Positions 1-5,152 of a DNA stretch of 5,152 bases are shown in pieces. The position numbers and the translations under genes are program-made. Below the pieces are notes generated by a model that saw only the letters and a list, made by a program, of their open reading frames with translations, was not told the DNA's origin and made no database searches. Source of the stretch: GCA-2862545 sp047609825 (GTDB taxonomy: Bacteria > Myxococcota_A > UBA796 > GCA-2862545); contig JBLFXJ010000480.1 in assembly GCA_047609825.1 (NCBI GenBank), positions 1 through 5,152 of the forward strand, read 5' to 3'. Every line of letters starts with the position of its first letter. The first letter of the stretch is position 1.

Positions 1-273
1 GCGGAGCGAAGACGACGGCCGATAGGCCAACGAGACCCTCGGCTCGACCCGCCGACGTTCCCCGCTGCTGGGATCGACACGTGTGTAGCTTGAATGATGC
101 CTTGGCCGAAACGATCCGAGCCCGCGCAGCTCAACCCTGTGGCCGTCGCAGAGCCCCTGCTCAAGGCTATCGAGCACCGTGGACACCAACTGGACCGCTT
201 CGGCGCGAGTCAGTCCGTGTGTACGAACCAGCTCACGCGCGAGTCCGGTGCGGGTCAACGGCTCCGGGCTCAC
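1..273 (-). CDS. HU/IHF-family DNA-binding protein, 3' end cut by window edge
   Basis: Small nucleoid-type protein expected to bind and bend DNA as a dimer. Reading the minus strand from the GTG at 273 gives 91 uninterrupted codons to the window edge. The HU/IHF pattern is clear: an N-terminal helical part (LTRTGLARELVRTHGLTRAE, residues 6-25), the core VELRGLGSF at 47-55 (family VELRGFGSF), then the DNA-binding arm with Pro68 at the site of the intercalating proline, SGE at 70-72, and YRPSSSL at 84-90 (family FKPGKAL). Family members are about 90-100 residues long, so only a few codons should be missing. The start overlaps the secF stop by 4 bases (GTGA), with a GAGGG 11 bases upstream, which suggests translational coupling. 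A TTG at codon 6 matches the usual first residue of HU but has a poorly spaced Shine-Dalgarno. Oddities: the arm motif GRNP reads RVDP, and the C-terminal FKPGK lysines are lost, so it is a divergent member. HU, IHF-alpha and IHF-beta cannot be told apart here. Confidence 0.88.
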   Translation of the reverse strand, partial: MSPEPLTRTGLARELVRTHGLTRAEAVQLVSTVLDSLEQGLCDGHRVELRGLGSFRPRHHSSYTRVDPSSGERRRVEPRVSLAYRPSSSLR

Positions 274-1604
274 AGCGGCGTCTGCCCTCGCTCGGCGGCC
301 GCGCGCGCGCGCCTGCGTTTCTCGGCCTCGGTGAGAGTGGACTCATCCTCGGTATCCGCGTCCTCGTCGTCGGGGGGCGGAGTCGTCGCCGGCGTGGTCG
401 GACGTCCCGTTGGACCAGACTCACCACCGGTCGCTGGCGTCGTCGAGACGATGAGCCGCGAGAGCCACGGCTTCACGTCTTCCATCACCAGGATCATCGG
501 GCTCGCCACGAACACTGTGGAGTAGGTGCCGAAGATGATTCCCAGGAACATCGCGAACGCGAAGTTCCGGATCACGGGCCCGCCGATCAGGATCAGCATG
601 GTGATCGCGAGCACCGTTGTGACCGATGTGGCGACCGTACGAGTGAGCGTCTCGTTGATCGACACGTTGATCATCTCGGCCAGATCGCCCCGACGATACC
701 GATCCCGATTCTCTCGGATTCGGTCGTAGATCACGATCGTGTCGTTCAGCGAGTAGCCAACAATGGTGAGCAGGGCGCCGATCATCGGGAGGTTGAACTC
801 AAGCTGAGCCAACACGAAGATGCCCACTGTGAGCGAGACATCGTGGAACAACGCGAGCACGGCCCCAGGCGCGAAGCCGATGTCGAACCGAAACGCGACG
901 TAGATCAGCACCAGACCCAGCGTGGCTGCGATCGACACGAAGCCCTGGCGCCGCAGCTCACCGCCGACCTTGGGGCCGACGGCGTCGATGGCCAGCACCT
1001 CGAAGGGTCGGCCGCCCATGGCCTCCCCGATCCGCTCCTGAATCTGGTTGGCCAGGCCAGACGCCGTGATCACGAACATGCCTTCGTCCTTGCCGTCCTG
1101 GACGCTCAGCCCCGGGATGCCCTTCACCGCAGCAGCCACTGCCTTGCGGTCAGCGACCTCGTCTACGGTGGACACCACGAACCGTGCGCCAACTTCCGCA
1201 TCGGACGCGATCTCCTGGATCCAGTCCGGACCGAACGCGGCGACCAGCGACTGCTCCACTTCCGCTTGCAGCTCTGCGATGCCGAATGTCGCGTCCTGGA
1301 TCCGGATCGCGAACTCGTTGTCTTCGGTCGAGCCGACCGATTGGACAGCGTCATCGCCGAGGCCCATCGTACGGAGGGCCTCCCGGACCTCCATGATCGA
1401 CGTGAGGTCCGGCTGGCCATCTCCTGGCGAGAACTTGATATGGATCTCGGTGCCACCGGTGAAGTCGATGCCCCAGTTCGGTCCCACCCCGAAGAACAGC
1501 ACCCAGGAGGCGATGACCAGGATCAACGAGACCGACCCGGCGACATAGCGCCGCCCGACGAAGTCGATCTCGAGCTTGTCGAGCCAGTTCTTGATGAACT
1601 CCAC
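270..1604 (-). CDS. secF: protein translocase subunit SecF
   Basis: Inner-membrane partner of SecD; together they drive late steps of Sec export using the proton gradient. The protein has 444 residues (E. coli about 323). Order: short cytoplasmic N-terminus, TM1 about 22-40, the signature GIDFTGG at 45-51, a large periplasmic region to about 210 ending in the family motif VGPKVGGEL (209-217), then five membrane segments (about 220-240, 246-267, 272-294, 325-342, 347-374). Asp288 in GYSLNDT and Arg322 in NETLTRT lie 34 residues apart, matching the proton-pathway Asp637/Arg671 pair of Thermus SecDF. The periplasmic part is about 170 residues and seems to hold two related P4-type modules. A cytoplasmic tail (about 386-444) is Thr/Pro-rich, then acidic, then basic. 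Start: GTG at 1604, with GAGGT four bases upstream overlapping the secD stop; the protein begins with the usual short helix before DFVGRR. Confidence 0.97.
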   Translation of the reverse strand: MEFIKNWLDKLEIDFVGRRYVAGSVSLILVIASWVLFFGVGPNWGIDFTGGTEIHIKFSPGDGQPDLTSIMEVREALRTMGLGDDAVQSVGSTEDNEFAIRIQDATFGIAELQAEVEQSLVAAFGPDWIQEIASDAEVGARFVVSTVDEVADRKAVAAAVKGIPGLSVQDGKDEGMFVITASGLANQIQERIGEAMGGRPFEVLAIDAVGPKVGGELRRQGFVSIAATLGLVLIYVAFRFDIGFAPGAVLALFHDVSLTVGIFVLAQLEFNLPMIGALLTIVGYSLNDTIVIYDRIRENRDRYRRGDLAEMINVSINETLTRTVATSVTTVLAITMLILIGGPVIRNFAFAMFLGIIFGTYSTVFVASPMILVMEDVKPWLSRLIVSTTPATGGESGPTGRPTTPATTPPPDDEDADTEDESTLTEAEKRRRARAAAERGQTPL

Positions 1605-1608
1605 GGGG

Positions 1609-1614
1609 ACCTCA
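1609..1614 (-). promoter_or_regulatory. secF ribosome binding site overlapping the secD stop codon
   Basis: On the minus strand TGAGGT combines the TGA that ends secD (1614-1612) with the GAGGT Shine-Dalgarno for secF, four bases before the GTG at 1604. Ribosomes ending secD therefore stop on the secF initiation region, which fits coupled, near-equal synthesis of the two partners. Confidence 0.75.
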
Positions 1615-4005
1615 GATACGCAGGCGAGCAGACGAGCTTCGGGTCGACAGCTCGAGCAGCGTGCGGGTGACGAACAGGGCAGTCACGAGGGTCGTGACGA
1701 TGCCGATGAGGAGAGTGACCGCGAAGCCCTTGATCGGACCCGTACCGTAGGAGAACAGCACCACACCCGCGATTGCGGTGGTGATGTTGGCATCCAGGAC
1801 CGCCACGACCGCCTTGTCGAAGCCGACATCGACAGCCTTTCGGGGGTGGACACCGAGCCGCAGCTCTTCTCGGATGCGCTCGTAGATGATGATGTTGGCA
1901 TCGACCGCCATACCGATTGTCAGGGCGATGCCGGCGATACCGGGCAGGGTGAGCGTGGCGCCGAAGACGGCGAGCGCCGCGAGCACGAGCAAGACGTTCA
2001 CCACGAGCGCGATGTCGGCGACGATGCCGGCCCGTCGGTACCACAGCAGCATGAACACCAGCACGATGCTGCCGCCGACGACCGTCGCGATGCTCCCCTT
2101 GCGGATGCTGTCCTGACCGAGGCTCGCACCGACCTGCCGCACCTGGGCCAGCACGACCGGCGCATCCAACGCGCCGGTCCGCAGGACGAGCGCCAGCGTC
2201 TGCGCATCCTTCAGCGGGTTCATCGACGCGCCCATCTCGATGCTCGCGGCACCGCCGCAGATCGGCTCACGGATCTGCGGGATCGAGCGCACTCGCTCGT
2301 CCAAGATGATCGCGAACTGCTTCTGCACGTTCGCCGTGGTCACGTCGCAGAACACCTGCGATCCGCGCGGCTTGAACTCCATCGAGACGTAGGGCTGGTT
2401 GTTCTGGTCCCAACCGACGCGCGCATTGTTCACATCGTTGCCGGTCAGCATCACATCGGCGAACAACACATACGGCGGATACTCACGGACGAGCTCGCCG
2501 TCGGCCTGCTCTGTGTACTGGAACATCACGATGCGGTCTTCGTCGAGCCGCTTGGTGGTCCACAGCCAGTCGTTCATCAGCATGTCGTCTTCGAACTGCT
2601 CGGCCGGCAGCGCCCCCTCAGCGGCCTGGACCATCTGCTCCCGGAGCAGGTCGTCGAAGCCGTGGTCGCGGAGCCGGAACTCGAGCATCGCCGTAGTGCC
2701 GATGGCGTCGACCGCCTGCTGCACGTCGACCAGGCCCGGGAGCTGGACGTTGATCCGGCCATCGCCCTTCTTGACGATGGACGGCTCCTTCACGCCGGTC
2801 TCATCAACACGCTTGCGGAGGGTCTCGAGGACCTGCTCCACTGCCTGCGACTCAACGTCGGCCACCCTCTCGGACTGCATCTCGAATGCGTGCCGATTGC
2901 CGTCCGAGGTGCTGTACACGTACTGCGAGAGCTGCTGCAGCATGTAGTCTTGGACGTCACCGAGCGGGACCTCGGTCGTCACCCAGATGATGGGACCGAC
3001 GCGGTCACGCCGAACCTGCTCGAACACGAGACCGTCGGTCTTGGCGCGCTCTCGCAGGAACGTGGCGTCGCGCGTGGCCTGGCCGAGTACCGCCTCCTCG
3101 AGCACGACCTGGAGCGTGAGGTCGATGCCGCCCTGGAGGTCCAGCCCGAGGCTCATCGCGGTGTTCGGCAGCATGCCCAGGACCCAGTCGGGGATCATGG
3201 ACGGCGACGCCACGGCGACGTCAGGTGCCTCTTCCAGCCCGACGGGGGCTTCGGGGCGGGGCGTCAGGCCCGCGCCAACCGGACCGGAGGCGAGCACCGC
3301 AGCAGCATCTCCGGGATCGGTGGTGAGCCACGTCACGTCGCCGGACGCCGCTGCGACGGCGACAACGGTGCCATCCACATCGACGAGAACCAGCGGCACG
3401 CCGTCTGGGAAGGCCCCCTTCCAGAGGATGCGCGTGGACTCCCCAGCGGCGACCGAATCGACCCGAACGGGAGCGACTATTGTGCCAGGAGGTGGCGCAC
3501 TTCCCGACAGTCGGGTGAGGCTCTCAGCCGCGGACGCGAGGTCGACGCCAGCGTCCGCGAGCAGCGTCGCCAGGTCGCCGGGCAGCACCGTGCCCTCAGG
3601 CGCCTCCGGTGGCGGCTCCTCGGTCGGGAGCAGCGCGGCAGGTGGGAGCAGGAACCGGACCAGGCCCGGCAGCGCCGCCAGACGACGAACCGACGCCTTG
3701 TCGCCGCCAGGGCCGACCCGCACGACTACGGTACCGCCTTTGGCATGCACCTTGTCGGTCGGAACGCCCGCCGCAGCGAGACGACCACGCAGAACCTCGG
3801 CGGCTCTTACCGAGTCGCCGCCAGCATCCACATCGAACACGACGTCGAGGTCAGGACCCGCCTTGGACGGTGCCTCGACCTGCCCCGCGGTGTTCCCGAG
3901 TCGGGTCTCGATGTCATCCTGAAGAATCGTCGGTGCAAGTACATACAGCGAGCCGAGCACCATGGCTGCGATCGCCGAGAGTCGAATCCAGTAGACGCCT
4001 TCCAC
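1612..4005 (-). CDS. secD: protein translocase subunit SecD, enlarged N-terminal periplasmic region
   Basis: Inner-membrane subunit of the SecDF-YajC complex, whose periplasmic head pulls on exported chains emerging from SecYEG. From GTG at 4005 it has 797 residues; E. coli SecD has 615. TM1 is about 8-26. An extra periplasmic stretch (about 31-280) precedes the signature LGLDLQGG at 286-293. The normal P1 domain follows, with LRKRVDETGVKEP (396-408), TAMLEFRL (438-445), the head insertion and AIILDERVRSIPQIREPI (565-582). The C-terminal five-helix block starts near 635 and includes GMAVDANIIIYERIREEL (698-715), whose Asp702 matches the conserved TM4 aspartate of SecDF, and GTGPIKGFAVTLLIG (754-768). 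The GTG start is chosen because GGGAGGT sits three bases upstream and TM1 follows at once. The frame stays open back to 4317, but that part only shadows yajC. The only cysteines are 553 and 583, both periplasmic. Confidence 0.96.
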   Translation of the reverse strand: MEGVYWIRLSAIAAMVLGSLYVLAPTILQDDIETRLGNTAGQVEAPSKAGPDLDVVFDVDAGGDSVRAAEVLRGRLAAAGVPTDKVHAKGGTVVVRVGPGGDKASVRRLAALPGLVRFLLPPAALLPTEEPPPEAPEGTVLPGDLATLLADAGVDLASAAESLTRLSGSAPPPGTIVAPVRVDSVAAGESTRILWKGAFPDGVPLVLVDVDGTVVAVAAASGDVTWLTTDPGDAAAVLASGPVGAGLTPRPEAPVGLEEAPDVAVASPSMIPDWVLGMLPNTAMSLGLDLQGGIDLTLQVVLEEAVLGQATRDATFLRERAKTDGLVFEQVRRDRVGPIIWVTTEVPLGDVQDYMLQQLSQYVYSTSDGNRHAFEMQSERVADVESQAVEQVLETLRKRVDETGVKEPSIVKKGDGRINVQLPGLVDVQQAVDAIGTTAMLEFRLRDHGFDDLLREQMVQAAEGALPAEQFEDDMLMNDWLWTTKRLDEDRIVMFQYTEQADGELVREYPPYVLFADVMLTGNDVNNARVGWDQNNQPYVSMEFKPRGSQVFCDVTTANVQKQFAIILDERVRSIPQIREPICGGAASIEMGASMNPLKDAQTLALVLRTGALDAPVVLAQVRQVGASLGQDSIRKGSIATVVGGSIVLVFMLLWYRRAGIVADIALVVNVLLVLAALAVFGATLTLPGIAGIALTIGMAVDANIIIYERIREELRLGVHPRKAVDVGFDKAVVAVLDANITTAIAGVVLFSYGTGPIKGFAVTLLIGIVTTLVTALFVTRTLLELSTRSSSARLRI

Positions 4006-4008
4006 CGT

Positions 4009-4015
4009 ACCTCCC
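4009..4015 (-). promoter_or_regulatory. ribosome binding site deciding the GTG start of secD
   Basis: GGGAGGT on the minus strand lies in the 14-base gap after the yajC stop and ends three bases before the GTG at 4005. The same heptamer occurs upstream of yajC. It supports GTG 4005 over the next in-frame ATG (residue 15), which lies inside the first membrane helix. Confidence 0.75.
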
Positions 4016-4019
4016 GCCG

Positions 4020-4283
4020 TCAGCTGGCCGGCGTGGCATCCGCGCGACGTTGCACGGCAGCCTTGTCGAACGTCACTCGAGTGCGGTCTGCAACCTCGAG
4101 TACCACCGTCGATTCCTCGACGCGCACGATGCGGCCGTGCAACCCGTTTGCCATGACCACCTGGTCGTCTTTTGCGAGGCCCTTGAGCAGATCGTCGTGT
4201 TCCTGACGCTCCTGCATCTGCGGCCTGATGATGAGGAAGTAGAACACGCCGCCGATCAGCAGGAATGGGATCAGTGATTCCAT
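4020..4283 (-). CDS. yajC: Sec translocon accessory subunit YajC
   Basis: Small single-pass membrane protein that associates with SecDF. It has 87 residues from the ATG at 4283. One N-terminal membrane helix (about 4-19) runs into the family signature FYFLIIRPQ (14-22). A soluble domain follows with the usual spacing of KDDQVV, GLHGRIVRV and VVLEV, which is the small beta domain of YajC. The C-terminus is short and charged. An upstream in-frame ATG at 4343 exists, but its 20 extra residues are polar and arginine-rich and lie in the promoter region. The chosen ATG has GAGGA three bases and GGGAGGT ten bases upstream. It is the first gene of the operon, 14 bp ahead of secD. Length and motifs are typical of the family. 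Confidence 0.96.
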   Translation of the reverse strand: MESLIPFLLIGGVFYFLIIRPQMQERQEHDDLLKGLAKDDQVVMANGLHGRIVRVEESTVVLEVADRTRVTFDKAAVQRRADATPAS

Positions 4284-4325
4284 GTGTCCTCGCACCTCCC
4301 AGCCCGCTCTCGCCCATTGGCGCGA

Positions 4326-4354
4326 AAGGGAAACACGCAGCACGGTTTGGTCAA
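4326..4354 (-). promoter_or_regulatory. possible promoter of the yajC-secD-secF-HU operon
   Basis: On the minus strand a TTGACC, one base off the sigma70 -35 consensus, lies at 4354-4349. It is about 65 bases upstream of the yajC start. The facing -10 position 17 bases further reads TCCCTT, which is a poor match, so this rests mainly on the -35 box and the location. High-GC organisms often have weak -10 boxes, but this could be chance. Confidence 0.25.
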
Positions 4355-4371
4355 GCGTCGAATCGCGACGC
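4355..4371. repeat. short inverted repeat in divergent intergenic region
   Basis: GCGTCG (4355-4360) and CGACGC (4366-4371) are perfect 6-base inverted arms around a 5-base centre. The repeat abuts the TTGACC box proposed for the yajC operon. It could be an operator half-site pair or a leader hairpin, but it is short enough to arise by chance in GC-rich DNA. Confidence 0.35.
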
Positions 4372-4439
4372 CTCCCCGAAGCATTGAGCCTCGGTTACCA
4401 GAGCCGGCGGCGGTGCGAGCTATCCGCCCGGAGACCAGG

Positions 4440-5152
4440 ATGCCAGCGCCGTCCGACCTCGAGGCATGGGACTTCCTCCTCCCTGAGGAGGCCATCGCCC
4501 GCCATCCGACGGCACTCCGCGACGGCAGCCGGTTGATGCAACTACCGCTCGGTGGAGGCCCGTGCGTCCACCACAACTTCGCCACACTGCCGGACTTGCT
4601 CCGGCCGGATGACCTCCTCGTGGTGAACGACACCCGTGTGATGCGGGCCAGGCTCACCGCCCGGCGTCCAACGGGGGGCAGAGCGGAACTCCTCGTGCTG
4701 GAGTTCAACGATCGGACGATCAAGGCGTTGGCGAAGCCGTCGAAGAAACTCCGCATCGGGCAGCGACTCGAGCTGAGCGACGGATCGGGCGCGCGCGTGC
4801 TGACCGCGGCAGTAGAGGGCGTGCTCTCTCTCGAGCTGGACGCCCCCGCGTACGAGGTCATGGACCGGGCGGGCCAGCTTCCGATCCCCCCCTACCTGAA
4901 GCGACAGGAGGCTCCATCCGATCGGGATCGGTACCAGACGGTCTACGCCGGGCCCCTTGGCTCTTCCGCCGCACCGACTGCCGGGCTCCACTTCACCCCC
5001 GAGTTGCTCGCCTCACTGGCGACACGAGGCGTGCGCCGCGCCCACGTCACCCTCCATGTCGGCCTGGGCACCTTTCGGCCGGTCCGCCCGGAAGACCTGG
5101 AGCGGGGTTCATTGCACGCCGAGCGCTACGTCGTGTCTGAGGCATGTGTCGC
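4440..5152 (+). CDS. queA: tRNA preQ1(34) S-adenosylmethionine ribosyltransferase-isomerase, 3' end cut by window edge
   Basis: Cytoplasmic enzyme of queuosine synthesis. It transfers and isomerises the ribosyl part of S-adenosylmethionine onto 7-aminomethyl-7-deazaguanine at the tRNA wobble position, giving epoxyqueuosine. 237 codons are visible; the family is about 340-350 residues, so roughly the last third is missing. Family landmarks are in order: DFLLPEEAIARHP (11-23), LVVNDTRVMRARL (60-72), LPIPPYLKR (147-155), RYQTVYA (164-170), SAAPTAGLHFTPELL (176-190) and VTLHVGLGTFRPVRPEDL (203-220). ATG 4440 is chosen because GGAG lies six bases upstream and the N-terminus matches the family start within a few residues. 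It is transcribed away from yajC. In E. coli queA and yajC are codirectional with tgt between them; here tgt is absent from the gap. Confidence 0.96.
   Translation, partial: MPAPSDLEAWDFLLPEEAIARHPTALRDGSRLMQLPLGGGPCVHHNFATLPDLLRPDDLLVVNDTRVMRARLTARRPTGGRAELLVLEFNDRTIKALAKPSKKLRIGQRLELSDGSGARVLTAAVEGVLSLELDAPAYEVMDRAGQLPIPPYLKRQEAPSDRDRYQTVYAGPLGSSAAPTAGLHFTPELLASLATRGVRRAHVTLHVGLGTFRPVRPEDLERGSLHAERYVVSEACV
4475..4491 (+). repeat. perfect hairpin-forming inverted repeat inside early queA
   Basis: CCTCCTC (4475-4481) and GAGGAGG (4485-4491) form a perfect 7-bp stem with a 3-base loop, at about codons 12-18 of queA. The encoded residues are ordinary for the family, so it may simply follow from codon choice. 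In the mRNA it could fold shortly after the start codon. Confidence 0.5.

Larger units (their letters stand above)
4284..4439. promoter_or_regulatory. divergent intergenic region between yajC operon and queA
   Basis: This 156-bp gap separates the two divergent start codons and is the only real non-coding stretch in the window, so promoters for both units should lie here or overlap the first codons. I see no strong sigma70 promoter for queA and nothing resembling a preQ1 riboswitch. Shine-Dalgarno sites are visible at both ends: GGGAGGT and GAGGA for yajC at the left edge, GGAG at 4430-4433 for queA. An inverted repeat lies near the middle (4355-4371). Confidence 0.6.

Noticed and set aside
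300..312. Alternating CG tract as a Z-DNA or regulatory element
   Set aside because: It lies in coding sequence for an Ala/Arg-rich SecF tail and is short; composition alone explains it.
81..1670. 529-codon open frame on the plus strand opposite secF and the HU/IHF gene
   Set aside because: Same reasoning: it runs across two well-supported minus-strand genes and their junctions, with a low-complexity Arg/Asp/His composition.
1576..4206. 876-codon open frame on the plus strand opposite secD
   Set aside because: It is antisense to a fully recognisable SecD, is rich in Arg/His/Asp as expected of a GC-rich shadow, and has no recognisable domain.
4006..4317. In-frame 104-residue N-terminal extension of secD
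   Set aside because: It overlaps yajC in another frame, has shadow-like composition, and the GTG at 4005 has a strong Shine-Dalgarno directly before the first membrane helix.
4284..4343. Upstream ATG giving yajC 20 more residues
   Set aside because: The extra residues precede the membrane helix with polar, Arg-rich sequence, and the internal ATG at 4283 has better Shine-Dalgarno support and the normal YajC start.
4284..4439. preQ1 riboswitch upstream of queA
   Set aside because: I found no short stem followed by an A-rich tail of the kind these riboswitches have; the leader is GC-rich throughout.
4271..4991. Minus-strand open frames opposite queA
   Set aside because: They are antisense to a clear QueA with all family motifs and resemble no known protein.

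Overview
The window is a compact, GC-rich bacterial chromosomal segment with almost no non-coding DNA. It holds a Sec accessory translocase operon on the minus strand (yajC, secD, secF, then a 3'-truncated HU/IHF-family gene running off base 1). A divergently transcribed, 3'-truncated queA runs off the right end on the plus strand. I see no mobile element, CRISPR array, tRNA or rRNA.

Layout, right to left: queA starts at 4440 (+). A 156-bp divergent intergenic region (4284-4439) must hold the promoters of both transcription units. On the minus strand yajC (4283-4020), secD (4005-1612), secF (1604-270) and the HU/IHF gene (273 to beyond 1) follow with gaps of 14 bp, 7 bp and a 4-bp overlap. 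This is a tight, probably translationally coupled operon. The three downstream genes all start with GTG, and the secD stop codon lies inside the secF ribosome binding site.

Functionally, SecD, SecF and YajC form the membrane complex that attaches to SecYEG and uses the proton gradient to finish protein export on the periplasmic side. The residues tied to proton conduction in SecDF (Asp702 in SecD; Asp288 and Arg322 in SecF, by motif alignment) are present, so the machine looks active. Both proteins are larger than usual (797 and 444 residues, against 615 and 323 in E. coli). In each case the extra mass lies mostly in the periplasmic part and looks like an extra, diverged copy of that protein's own periplasmic fold. 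This parallel enlargement, and an HU/IHF-type DNA-binding gene coupled to secF, are the most noteworthy things here.

The organism is a high-GC bacterium. A separate SecD/SecF pair beside yajC and queA, and a SecD with an additional N-terminal periplasmic module as in proteobacteria, suggest a Gram-negative. I would guess a deltaproteobacterium-like or Myxococcota lineage, but this is a weak inference from one locus. The long open frames opposite secD and secF are GC-rich shadows.
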